Part shown: positions 11,570 through 21,339 of the stretch, in pieces
Position numbering within the stretch: position 1 is the stretch's first letter
How the letters are laid out: each line of letters opens with the position of its first letter
Assembly (NCBI GenBank): GCA_032716605.1
Contig: CM064481.1
Coordinates: 20,888,811 to 20,952,810 of the forward strand
DNA: 64,000 bases
From: Paralithodes platypus
Taxonomy: Eukaryota > Arthropoda > Malacostraca > Decapoda > Lithodidae
Reading direction: 5' to 3'
Made by a program: the position numbers and the translations under genes
The notes under the pieces: model-generated
Database searches by the model: none
Seen by the model: the letters and a program-made list of their open reading frames with translations, nothing else
Told to the model about the DNA's origin: nothing

Positions 11570-14309
11570 TCTGAATACACTCATTAAGCCTACCAAACCT
11601 GAGGCAATTAGGTGTGTTGCTCATCGCCGCCAGCTCAGATACTCTGTTCCCGGTAGCCAAAGCCATAAGGAATACTGCCTTTTTTAAGAGTAATGTAAAA
11701 TCTGCAGTATGTTGGTACAGACGGGAATGAAGTAACGACAATGCTTTGTCCAGGGACCAGGTAGGCATGAGCTGACGGGGAGGTGGGCGGAGTTTAAAAC
11801 ATGCCCTCATAAAACCTGTTTCCTCCGCGACTGGTATGGTGAGACCGGTAAGGTCCAAAAATGGCATCCTAATCGCTGTTAAGTGATTTTTTAACGTTAC
11901 TACAGATAAACGTTTCTGCTCGAACAGATAATTTAAATAATTAAAAACCAAAGCCACCGAGGGCACAGTTTGTTCTGTTCTAAGAATCCAAGAAGTAAAG
12001 GCTTGCCAATGCGATTGATACTGTCGCTTTGTAGACTGGGTATATTGATTCATGAATTTATTGGTCACGTCTCTACCATATGGTGCTAGCCACTTAACCT
12101 CCTGAATGTCCATAATGCAAAAGTCAGCGAGGTCTCTAGGTTGCCAATTGTGTCTAAGTGGAAAAACCCGACCGGGAGTGACACCGGGTGTGGGCACAAC
12201 GTTTTCAATTGCTGGTACCACAACTGCGCCGGCCACAGGGGCGTGATTAGGGAGACTACGCCCCGATAATCCTGTAGTTTGTTTACTACGTGGCACATTA
12301 GAGACGCGTCTGGTGGCGGAAACAGATAAATGGAACTCCACCTGTTCCAGTCTGTCACCAGTGCGTCTGGCCCGCCCGCCGGCGTTATTGTCCGGCGGGT
12401 GAGGTACAGTGGGAGTTTGTGAGTCTCCTCTGACGCAAACAAATCCACTTGTGGATGGTAAGGCTCCGCAATCATTTGGTCGAAAATGGTTTGCTTGAGC
12501 GCCCATTCTACTGTTGTGCTCTGTCTCTGAGACAGAGCGTCTGCCCAGACGTTTGCTACGCCTGGGAGATAAGATGCGTGAAGATGAATGTCCAGCCTGT
12601 TGGCTAGAATAAAAATCTTTTCTGACACGTTTAGCAACTTCCGAGATCTCGTTGACCCTTGTTTCTGAATACAGTGAACCGCATTCAGATTGTCCATTCT
12701 GAAGGCCACCGACTTGCCCCGTAAAGCAGAGCCGTGAGCCTGAAGGAAATATAAGGGGACTAGTAATTCTTTGACATTGATGTGGGAGATTTCTAAATGG
12801 GACCAAAGCCCTTGACCCTGGTGCCCTTGGTTTGACTGAAAGCCCCAACCTATCGTTCCTGACGCATCCGTGTCTACCCATACCGTCGGTGGAGGAGAGA
12901 TCCATGACATTACTGAGTGTAACGTTTCCCTCTTCGCCCAGACCGCTAGTAAGTTGTGGATTAATTTTGGTATGGGCCATAATTTTTCCGCCGGCAATAG
13001 TGGAAAACATTTGTTGCCTTCCAATATTAAACGTTTGACTTTCAACCGGCCCAACTTTACAGTTAGATGAATCCAGTTGAGAGAGCCGACCAGAGACTCC
13101 CAGATTCTCCGTGTCGTAGTCAGACTGTGAAGGAACAGTTACAATTTCCTGCAAAATCTGTTTCGATTGTCCACACTCTGACTCAGAGTGAGAGTAGCTG
13201 TGTCCCAAACCAGCCCTATCCACTGAACTACTCGTGAGGAAACAAGGTTTGACTTTACCAGGTTTACCTTGAATCCTAGAGATTTGACATGATTTAATGT
13301 TATGTTGACATGATTTATGCATACTTGTTCCGTCTCTGCCACCACTAGCCAGTCGTCTAGATACCACAAAATCCTGATCCCTTGCTCTAACAAGGGCATC
13401 AGGGCTTGCCGGACTAATTTCGTGAATAAGCGAGGTGCCAGGTTCAATCCAAACGGCATCCTCTGAAAGACATACGTCTGATGCATTATCCGTAAGGCCA
13501 GAAACCGTTGAAATTTTTTGTTTACCGAGACGTGCCAATACGCGTCTGTCAGGTCTAAAGAACACATCCATCCTCCCGGCGGAAGTGTTAGCCTGATTTG
13601 ATTCACTGTCAGCATCCTGAATGACACGTTGTGAATATGGAGGTTCAGATAAGACAGGTCTACGACGGGTCTCATCTGAACACTGTCCCTTTTGGGCACT
13701 AGAAATAGTTTGGATGTAAAGACTGGGTAATTTTGAGGAACCGGGATGATGACATTCTTGGCGATCATTTCTCGGATCAGTGACTCCACCTCTAATGAAA
13801 CTAAATTTGCCTTTGTCGGCTGACGTAAACGAGGTCGCCGGAGCCACTGCCAGGTGATGCCTTTGCGTGCCACCATCCTCGCCCAAGTATTTAATGGCCA
13901 TGCGCGGTGACACGTCTGGAACGACCCAGTTAGCAGACAAGGGTTCGCCGGCTGTACTACCCTCTGATCCACCCGCCGTGAGACCGGCCCTGGGAGTGAG
14001 AGAGACTTTAGTTTTTTTATGGTGGTGGTGGTGGTGGTGGTGGATGCTTAGCCGACTGGCCGGCGTTGGCAGAAGACGGGCCCTGGCCCGGTCTGTTATA
14101 GTTTTGTCCTTTATGACCTGCAAACTTTCCTTGTGTATACCTGTACTGACCTTGGGGGGAAGAGGACTTAGGTAGATGAAAGGGCTTTGACCCACCCGGC
14201 TGAGCTTTTGCGACTGGCTTGGGTTTGGGAAAGTTAAAAGCAGGTTTCTTAGAAGGGGCGGGACTGTGCTTAAAGGCCTGAGCCATGTTAAATACAGTTC
14301 TCCACACAT
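11570..14309 (-). CDS. D1 tyrosine recombinase ORF, N-terminal part, overlapping RT/RNase H
   Basis: A very long minus-strand frame, open from about 14309 to the LINE-B1 poly(A) junction at 11567. The recognisable recombinase lies at 11580-12110: a SAM-like core (STKRQYQSHWQAFTSW), LRPPPRQLMPTWSL, then TGNRVSELAAM with the box I Arg. The 5' two thirds run antiphase through the RT/RNase H region (frame offset by one base from RT) and contain an eight-His run from the GGT repeat at 14022-14042. DIRS recombinase frames are known to overlap RT. No start codon can be assigned, and translation may begin well inside. The C-terminus is at 8960-9410. Confidence 0.8.
12086..13972 (-). pseudogene. D1 reverse transcriptase and RNase H
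   Basis: One minus frame interrupted by a TAA at 13139. RT (13142-13972) has a fingers segment LFLVPKRDSVQMRPVVDLSY, motif A SLDLTDAYWHVSV, motif B RMPFGLNLAPRLF and motif C WYLDDWLVV. RNase H (12086-13054) follows: WVDTDASGTIGWGF (first Asp), INVKELLVPLYFL (Glu), AFRMDNLNAVHCIQ (Asp) and VWADALSQ. This RT/RH type groups with DIRS rather than LTR elements with integrase, and there is no integrase or protease. The in-frame TAA joins RT to RH and would abolish a fused product. It makes DNA from element RNA and removes the RNA strand. Confidence 0.9.
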
Positions 14310-16688
14310 CAGGGGACATTAAAGAGGGAGTTAGCACCGGCGACATGACCACCTGGTTCGCAATTCTATCAGGAAGTTTCCTCACCAGGGACATCCTAAG
14401 ATCCTGTCTCGCCCGCACCGCCTCGAGCAAGGCTGTACGGATATCCCCCAACGACTGAATAGAAGTCTGAAGGAGTAAACGTCGAGATAGTTCAATTGAT
14501 CTTCTGACATCCGCGTCCGCGATTGCCTGAGTAGATCTTAGCATAGACTTCTCCACCTGGTGCGTAACAATGTATTGGGAAAAAAGTCTATACGCCTTCC
14601 CCGTAGCCTAAACTCCCGGTCTAGGTGAGCTGGGGAAGGTGTAGTGAAAGGATCTTTAAGTTTGCATAGATTGATTTTGGGGGCAGCTAAGAAAGCAAAC
14701 AAAGCAGATGGGACTCCGCCGGCAGAGAAAACTGGCAGAGAGAACCAAAATGGCTGTCCTGAGGAATTTGGTGCGAAGATTTTGAGGTGAAGGTGATCGC
14801 AAAGTTCTGAGCCTCTACCTCCCATTCCACCCAAGGTCCCGGACCCAACTGCCCCACCTTCAACACTGGATTAGCGGCTGTGTCTGTGACCGTTTGTAAA
14901 TCTAATTCTGGAGTGAGAGCCGACAGTGCTTTTATATCATTAAAACCGTCATGCTTGGTCCAGTCAGAAAACAGTTTTGAAGCTGATGCAGGGGGTAGTG
15001 CAGGTGTAGCTGTATACACAAAATAGTCATGGTGATAATAGTTAGGAATGGCCTTAATATTAACATCAAGTACATTACCCAGAATATCTAAAGCTTGTAA
15101 CTTTCTAGATTTATTTCCTTGGATTACCCACTCTCGTGGCACTGGAAGTTCCCCTGACAAAGTGGGCTGTGCTACCTCTGGCTTAGTTGGGACCATTTGT
15201 ACCCATGAATCATCTGGACCGTATAAAAGGGGCATAGCTACCTTTCTTAACGGTGCTTTATCTAAAGGGGGAGGATTCACATCCGCTACTACCCTTACAC
15301 TAGAAGTAGTCAGTGCCGCCGAAGCAGGCCTAGTGACCATAGTAGGTGATACAGAAGGAGGGTGCAGAATCTTAGTTAAAGCAATGGAAGTAGTCAGAGG
15401 CCGAACACTTGAAATTGTCATGGAAGCTCCCAGGTCCACTGTAGGAGTCTCCGGCTGCTGGCCAACATTTTTTGTTAGAGCAGTAACTAATAACCCATTT
15501 ATTTCCTCCGCCGTGACAAATTTAGCAGATAAAGAACTAAGAGGTGAATCATTCCTATCCTGTGAGTCGTCTAAAACTGAACCCGACTCCTGCACCTCCA
15601 TGTCAGAGATTATAGACACCTCATCTTTGTCATCTGGCTCATCATGAGAGGATTCCGCCGAAGCCGGAATCACGTCGTGTTGCCATGTTAAGTCTGGGAT
15701 GGATGATGGGATCGCAGCGTCCCGGTGGACGTCCACCATTACCTGTGTCTCTTGAACCAGACGTGGGCCTTCATTCCCTGGTTGGGAATACCGCCACACA
15801 CCCAGGCCTTGGCCCGAACTCCCTTGGGAGTCAGTTACCCTATCAACCACTGAGCCCCCACTAGACCCTTCTAGAGGGCGATCACTGCCCACAAAACTCT
15901 CTAATTCTAAGTTTATAATATCCATTGGTAACCTGTCCGCCGGTAACACCCCCACCACAGTCTCTGACTCCACTCCCGCCCCATCAGATTGGACACTAGA
16001 TACGTCGGGAGTAGAGGCAGAAAGTGAGGCACGAGGCTCCGGCGAACGCCGGGAGGCCTTTCGTTCATGAGAATCTTTCCTGGAAGATTTGTGGCTTCGG
16101 TGTGACTTAGATCTATCACTAGAACTGCTCTTGGACATCTCAGATCTATCACTAGAACTGCTCTTGGACTTCTCCTCTTTGCTCTTCTTACTCGCCGGTG
16201 AAGAAGAGTGACTAAGCGGCTGTTGTCTGAGGGGCGACCTGGACCTGGACCGCGCCCGTGACGTGGAGGCTGATACCGGGGGCGTAGGTTCACGAGGTCT
16301 CTTAGATGTGCCGGGGGCTGGAGTAAGTGCTATACCCTGCCCAGTCTCTGCCGACTTCCGTACAATTACTCTAGAGGTACGTTTAATAGGGGGGGTGCTC
16401 AATAAGTAATTTATCCCAAAGAATTACGTTATCACATTGAAGGGCCTTATGAGCCACTGTGGTAGCATAAGTGGACAACAGCTGCCTGACCTCCCGTAAA
16501 GCGACCGCCGCGGGTCTATCATTGTCTCGCAATACTTTATTACTCAATTGAGTACAGAAGGTAACCCACAAACCCCTTGAGCGATCTAAACATTTAACAC
16601 ATCTAATGCAAAGAGTGTGTGCAAAGATAGGGATACCTGAACAGGAGGGTGAATCACACAAAGCAAAAACAGGGTCTAGGGCAGCCAT
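14017..16688 (-). pseudogene. D1 gag-like ORF1, broken by frameshifts
   Basis: The start is ATG at 16688. Residues 1-100 (16383-16688) carry a Cys/His motif C-x4-C-x7-H-x2-C-x2-C (CDSPSC to HTLCIRC). The frame is lost in a C run near 16386-16393. A second frame (14687-16402) gives a Ser/Arg-rich basic tract (SRARSRSRSPLRQQ), an acidic Ser-rich middle and the conserved block GPGPWVEWEVEAQNF. A third frame (14538-14834) and a fourth (14017-14556) complete a helical region (SIELSRRLLLQTSIQSLGDI) and a Pro/Gly/Gln-rich tail ending in eight prolines. The family fold is unknown to me. Position and composition fit a nucleocapsid-like protein. Confidence 0.8.
14022..14043. repeat. GGT trinucleotide run
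   Basis: Seven GGT units. On the minus strand the run is read as poly-Pro at the end of gag and as poly-His in the overlapping recombinase frame. Confidence 0.9.
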
Positions 16689-16689
16689 G

Positions 16690-18311
16690 ACAGAGACTGG
16701 TGGAAAACTTTTACTCCAGGTTCTCTATAGACCCGCCGGAACTCCGCCCTGGAAAAAAGAAAATTTCCAGGAATTAATGCTCATAAGGTTACCCCAACAT
16801 GCTCGAACACAAGTGTTAAATAACCCGCCGGGTAACGAGACATAATACACAACCATTACAGCTCGCTACGCGGGAGGTTCATAAGTAAAGATTTCAGAAT
16901 ATCTTACCCTGTCCAAAAGATTTACGAATATCCTCTGACATGATATAAAGACCAGCATGGCTTTCATAAATGACACAGTCTTCCCAGTGGTGTTTGTTAA
17001 GTTTTACTGGAAAACCCATAAAAAGACGCCGGCCCCCGTATTATCTCGCAGATCAAAAACTGGGAAGCCTGTCTTAAATGCTAGATCTGACTTCTCCCGA
17101 AGCGTCCTAGATCGCCGTATGTCGAAGGCGGCGATACATTAACGTATCCCTCAATTTTCTGGTCAACTATACTGAATTGCAAATCCGTTCATCCCACCCT
17201 CCCAAGGTGCAACCGCCGGGTGTGAATTTAAGTTTATAACGTTAACCCCAATTGTTCCTATCCCCACTTCTTTGCAAAAGATCGCCGGGGAGGAAAGACC
17301 AATCAACAAACAGCCTAGTTTTACTGGCTTTGCAAAACCGGGAAAAACTAAACTCAACAAGTGTCCGCATGAACACTTAGTTAAATGGGTAAAGCCATCC
17401 CGCCGGGAAACACAGTAAGCCTGAACACAGGCTCCACCACAGAGACGCAGTCCTGGAGAGCCTCAAGCCACCACTCGCCGGGGAAAACAAGCCTTTTTTA
17501 ACCACGCGTGATTAAAACTCGGCAACCAGCCGGGTTTTCACGGTGTAACCGAGAAAACCCGCCGGAAAAGGCAACCCACCCCGCCCAGATTCAATCTGAA
17601 CGCACCAAATAGACCGTGGAATTAGCCAAAGCACAACTAACCCAGGACACACAAATAGTCCGTGGAAATAGCCAATACACAACTAATCCAGGACACATAA
17701 ATAGACCATGGAATTAGCCAATACACAACTAAACCAGGACACACATGACACAGTAGTACATATTTATAACATAAATCAATAACACTTGTACATGTGGCAA
17801 AGCTACGAGAGGCTGGCTAGGCCTAAGCAGACGGAAATAATATGTAATCATTTCGTAATATAAACAAAAAGCACTGAATCATATCACAACAGGAACCACC
17901 GTCAACACACCAATGTAGCACAAAATTCCCGGAAAAGGGAAGAACTGACTCAGGACCCAGAAAAAACTTCACTAAGTGAAGAAAAATACGCTGGGAACGT
18001 CAGAGAAAAGCTTCATCAGAAAGATAAGAAGAAGCCTAATAACGCGTAAAGAAAGCCGCCTACATCACAAAGCTAGCTAACCGCGCAAACGTTTCACGCG
18101 TCCACCACCGGACCACGAGGGTACACCCGAAATAGATGTCCCAAACACACGACCCAAAATACACTGCACTGCGGGCAACCCGCCCAGGACACTCCTGCTA
18201 CGCATATCCTAACCTTACTCGATACATCCCGGAGTAAACAAATGAGAAAAACTCACTAGGGACCAGCGGAGCGTGGGGAGGCACGTCCGGGTAGGTTGAG
18301 CGCAGAGCAGA
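16690..18311. other. D1 leader (non-coding)
   Basis: About 1.6 kb between the gag start and the right terminal repeat, with no convincing coding frame. It has several scattered CGCCGG-type strings (AACCCGCCGG, ACTCGCCGGG) and a small minisatellite at 17600-17752. It presumably holds promoter and RNA leader functions, but nothing specific is recognisable. Confidence 0.55.
17600..17752. repeat. three-copy minisatellite in D1 leader (about 50 bp unit)
   Basis: Three diverged units of the pattern AAATAGACCGTGGAATTAGC, CAATACACAACTAA and CCAGGACACA, starting near 17607, 17655 and 17699. Confidence 0.85.
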
Positions 18312-18622
18312 GAAGGAAGAATGACGCCTGAGTCAGCGTCTGGTCAAAGATCCACACAAATACATCCACGATTATATGGAAAGCTTATGAATAGTTATTC
18401 TTATTTTCTTTTTGTTTTTTTATTTTTTACGAAGTTTTTTCGTAGTGAGAACCCAATTTCATAATGACTGAACCATGAGTGAGGTTGCGTGCGCTCATGA
18501 TAGAGGCTCCTCAATTTGTTATGCTCTGCGCGGTAGATTCAAACTACGGCAGATGAGTGTTTGAAGAGGGTGCCTTATGTAATAGCCATAATCGTCAATG
18601 ATGGAGGGGCCACTAATAAATT
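18312..18622. repeat. D1 inverted terminal repeat, right copy
   Basis: Reverse complement of 7918-8228. The extreme 38 bases are also present, inverted, in the internal complementary region at 8370-8407. Confidence 0.93.
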
Positions 18623-20762
18623 TATCTGTCACCTGTCCTATCTCTCTAGTACGGTCACCCGATCCTCCTAGCCGGCGGCGCTTGTGGCACTTCGGCGCTG
18701 CCGACTGGGAGGCTCTCCGGCAGTACTTCTTTGATTTCCCATGGAATGATTTCTGCTTCCGTGGCCGGGGACCCTCGGAGAGTGCTGAACGCATTACCGA
18801 GGTAATCCAATCGGGCATGGAAGCATACATTCCATTCTCTTTCTCTCAGACTAATGCTAAAAAATCTTGGTTTACTCACGCCTGTTCTACTGCTGTCCGC
18901 AATAAGGAGGAAGCATTCAAACGGTACCGACGCCTTAAAAATCAAGACTCTCATTCTTCCTATGTTTCTGCCCGGAATCAAGCCAAACTGTTCTTCGACT
19001 TGCCAAACACTCTTTCATCAATAATAAATGCACTGAACTATCCAACTCTAGCTCTTCCCAAGCTTTCTGGCATCTAGCCAAAAACCTCTCCAACAATTTC
19101 TCTTCCTCGTCTTTCCATCCCCTTTTCCACTCTGATGGCACAACCATCACTTCTTCCTCTGACAAAGCGAAACTCTTCGCTCAAACTTTTGCTAGAAACT
19201 CAACCTTGGATGATTCCGGTGCTATTCCTCCCTCTCCACCCTCCTAATCTCTTCTAAAGATGTACTTTCTACCCTCTCTGGGCTTAATACTAATAAGGCG
19301 TACGGTCCGGACGGTGTTCCTCCTGGTGTTCTCAAAAACTGTGCTTCCATACTAACTCCCTGCCTAGGCAAATTCTTTCGTCTCTGTCTATCCGCTAACG
19401 TCTTCCCTTCATGCTGGAAATTTTCTCACATTCAACCTGTCCCAAAGAAGGGTGACCGCTCTCAACCCTCCAACTATCGTCCAATTGCTCTCATCTCTTG
19501 TCTTTCTAAAGTTTTTGAAACTATTCTTGCTTCCAAATTTCTTAAGCATTTCTCTTCTCATAATCTGCTCTCAGATCGCCAGTATGGCTTCCTTAAGGGT
19601 CGCTCTACTGGTGATCTTCTTTCATATCTTACTAACTCTTGGTCATCCTCCTTTCGGGAATTCGGTGAAACTTTTTCTATTGCACTAGACATATCGAAAG
19701 CCTTCGATAGAGTCTGGCACAAATCTTTAATTTCTAAACTACCCTCCTTCGGTTTCTATCCCTCCATCTGTGCCTTTGTCTCTAATTTCCTTTCCGGCCG
19801 TTCCATATCCGCGGTTGTGGACGGCCATTGTTCACTTCCTCACCCTATAAACTCCGGTGTTCCTCAGGGCTCTGTCCTATCTCCTATTCTCTTTCTAATT
19901 TTTATAAATGATCTCCTCAACTGTACCTCAATTCCCATCCATTCATATGCAGACGACTCAACCTTACACTACTCCATTAGTTTTTCAGAACGCCCCAGCC
20001 AGCAATCCCTCAATGACAAACGTAATGAAGCCATAGAACTCTTAAATTCTGATCTAAATACTATCTCCAATTGGGGCAGAGAAAACCTTGTTACCTTTAA
20101 TGCTTCCAAAACTCAATTTCTCCATCTATCTACCCGTCAGGATCTCCCAGCAGACTATCCCTTATTCTTCAACAATACAAAAATCAATCCTTCATCTTCT
20201 CTCAATATTCTTGGTGTCTCTTTTTCTTCTGCTCTCAGTTGGAAGGACCATATTACCAGTCTAGCTAAGGCAGCCTCCCAGAAGCTAGGTGTGCTCAACC
20301 GCCTTAAGGGGTTCTTTTCCCCTGCACAGCTTCTTGCTCTGTACAGGGGCATAGTGCGTCCTTGTATTGAGTATTGTTCACATGTGTGGGGAGGGTCCTC
20401 TCACACCGCTCTCCTAGACAAAGTTGAAAGGAAGGCCTTTCGTATCATTAACTCCCGTCCACTCACTAACTCTCTGCAATCTCTCGCTATTCTATCGCTA
20501 CTATAATAATCAGTGTTCCTCAGAGCTTTCCCAGTGTATACCACCTCCTTTACGTAGGGCACGTGGTACCCGTCTTGCAACTCAATCCCACCCCTACTCT
20601 GTGCAACTCTCCAACCCAAGAGTGAAACGTTACTCTCAAACTTTCTTCTACTCAACAGCTGAGCTCTGGAACTCTCTCCCAGAATCAGTCTTTCTCTCTT
20701 CCTATGACTTAAATTGCTTCAAACTCTGTGTGTCCAGGCATTTTGGCTCGAACATCCCTTGA
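18623..20762 (+). pseudogene. LINE-A ORF2, end of endonuclease and reverse transcriptase
   Basis: This resumes after D1 with LSVTCPISLVRSPDPP, then a linker (about 18660-19020) that frameshifts near 19000. RT segments follow: NKAYGPDGVPPGVLKN near 19285, ISKAFDRVWHKSL near 19690, SGVPQGSVLSPILFLIFIND (motif B, about 19855) and HSYADDSTLHYS (YADD, about 19945). The palm/thumb frame 19817-20506 is open; a further frameshift near 20490 leads into the C-terminal region (20500-20762, AELWNSLPESVF). Dead copy. Confidence 0.88.
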
Positions 20763-20841
20763 TTTTGGCCCTGTCAATCTTTCAACTATGGGGGAGGCAC
20801 TCGCTATAGGCAGTTCTGCCTTTTGCCTCCCTCAATCACAT

Positions 20842-20865
20842 AAAAAAAAAAAAAAAAAAAAAAAT
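20842..20865 (+). repeat. LINE-A poly(A) tail
   Basis: A run of 24 A after LINE-A's 3' untranslated region; it marks the 3' end of the insertion. Confidence 0.9.
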
Positions 20866-20929
20866 ATATAAGAATGGATTCAAGTGGGATAGTCTATGGC
20901 TATCATTAATATGATATGGCTATCATTCA

Positions 20930-21240
20930 TGGTTCTACATTAAGAACCCAAGGTGAAGACTTTTAACAGTGACTCAAAAAGAAATTCCGTTGGGCAACAC
21001 CTGGCGGTGAATAGCCTATTGGCTATATGAATGCAGTAAAAGAGGTTAGAGTAGAGTAGCGTATCTGCTATATCTTATATAAATTCATTGTCCTCCATTG
21101 AGAACCTAGGGGAAAGACGTTTATCATTGACCCGGAAAGACACGCCGTTGGGCAACACCCAGAGATGGAGGTGAAGCCCGGAGAACTTCATAGCAACCCG
21201 ATCGGGAATACGGAACCGGAGAGAGTGGACCGTAGCTAAG
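20930..21240. repeat. diverged two-copy repeat, includes second copy of 6803-6866 repeat
   Basis: AGAACCCAAGGTGAAGACTT with CCGTTGGGCAACACC (about 20941-21003) recurs as AGAACCTAGGGGAAAGACG with CCGTTGGGCAACACC (about 21102-21160). Between them, 21004-21070 repeats 6803-6866. Confidence 0.65.
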
Positions 21241-21297
21241 AGTCAAGTTCTATTTCAGTTCAATTCAATTCGAAAGACTGTATTTGCAATTTGCAGT

Positions 21298-21315
21298 AAT
21301 AATAATAATAATAAT
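21298..21315. repeat. AAT microsatellite
   Basis: Six ATA/AAT units. Confidence 0.8.
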
Positions 21316-21339
21316 CAGTAGATTATCAATGTAAGCGGA

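Larger units (their letters stand above)
7881..18622 (-). mobile_element. DIRS retrotransposon D1, full-length, interrupted by LINE-B1
   Basis: Order on the minus strand: outer end (18622), inverted terminal repeat, leader, gag, RT/RNase H overlapped by the tyrosine-recombinase frame, internal complementary region, inverted terminal repeat, outer end (7881). The outer ends are fixed by the internal region at 8301-8407, which joins the reverse complement of 7881-7948 to that of 18585-18622. This is the DIRS plan (tyrosine recombinase instead of integrase, no target duplication expected). Exact junctions are uncertain by about 4 bases. Without LINE-B1 the element is about 8.6 kb, longer than the usual 5-6 kb because of a large gag and leader. 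Confidence 0.92.
6920..20865 (+). mobile_element. LINE-A: jockey/CR1-type non-LTR retrotransposon, split by D1
   Basis: A plus-strand LINE with an APE-type endonuclease (about 7200-7876), then reverse transcriptase (about 18625-20760) and a poly(A) tail at 20842-20865. The two halves are separated by a 10.7 kb DIRS element (7881-18622). The left half stops at the TCCGACCAT bases of the SDH catalytic motif and the right half resumes with codons for NLSVTCPI, which is what follows SDH in this family. The 5' boundary is uncertain (6870-7000). It is a separate family from LINE-B, although similar in domain order. Confidence 0.85.
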
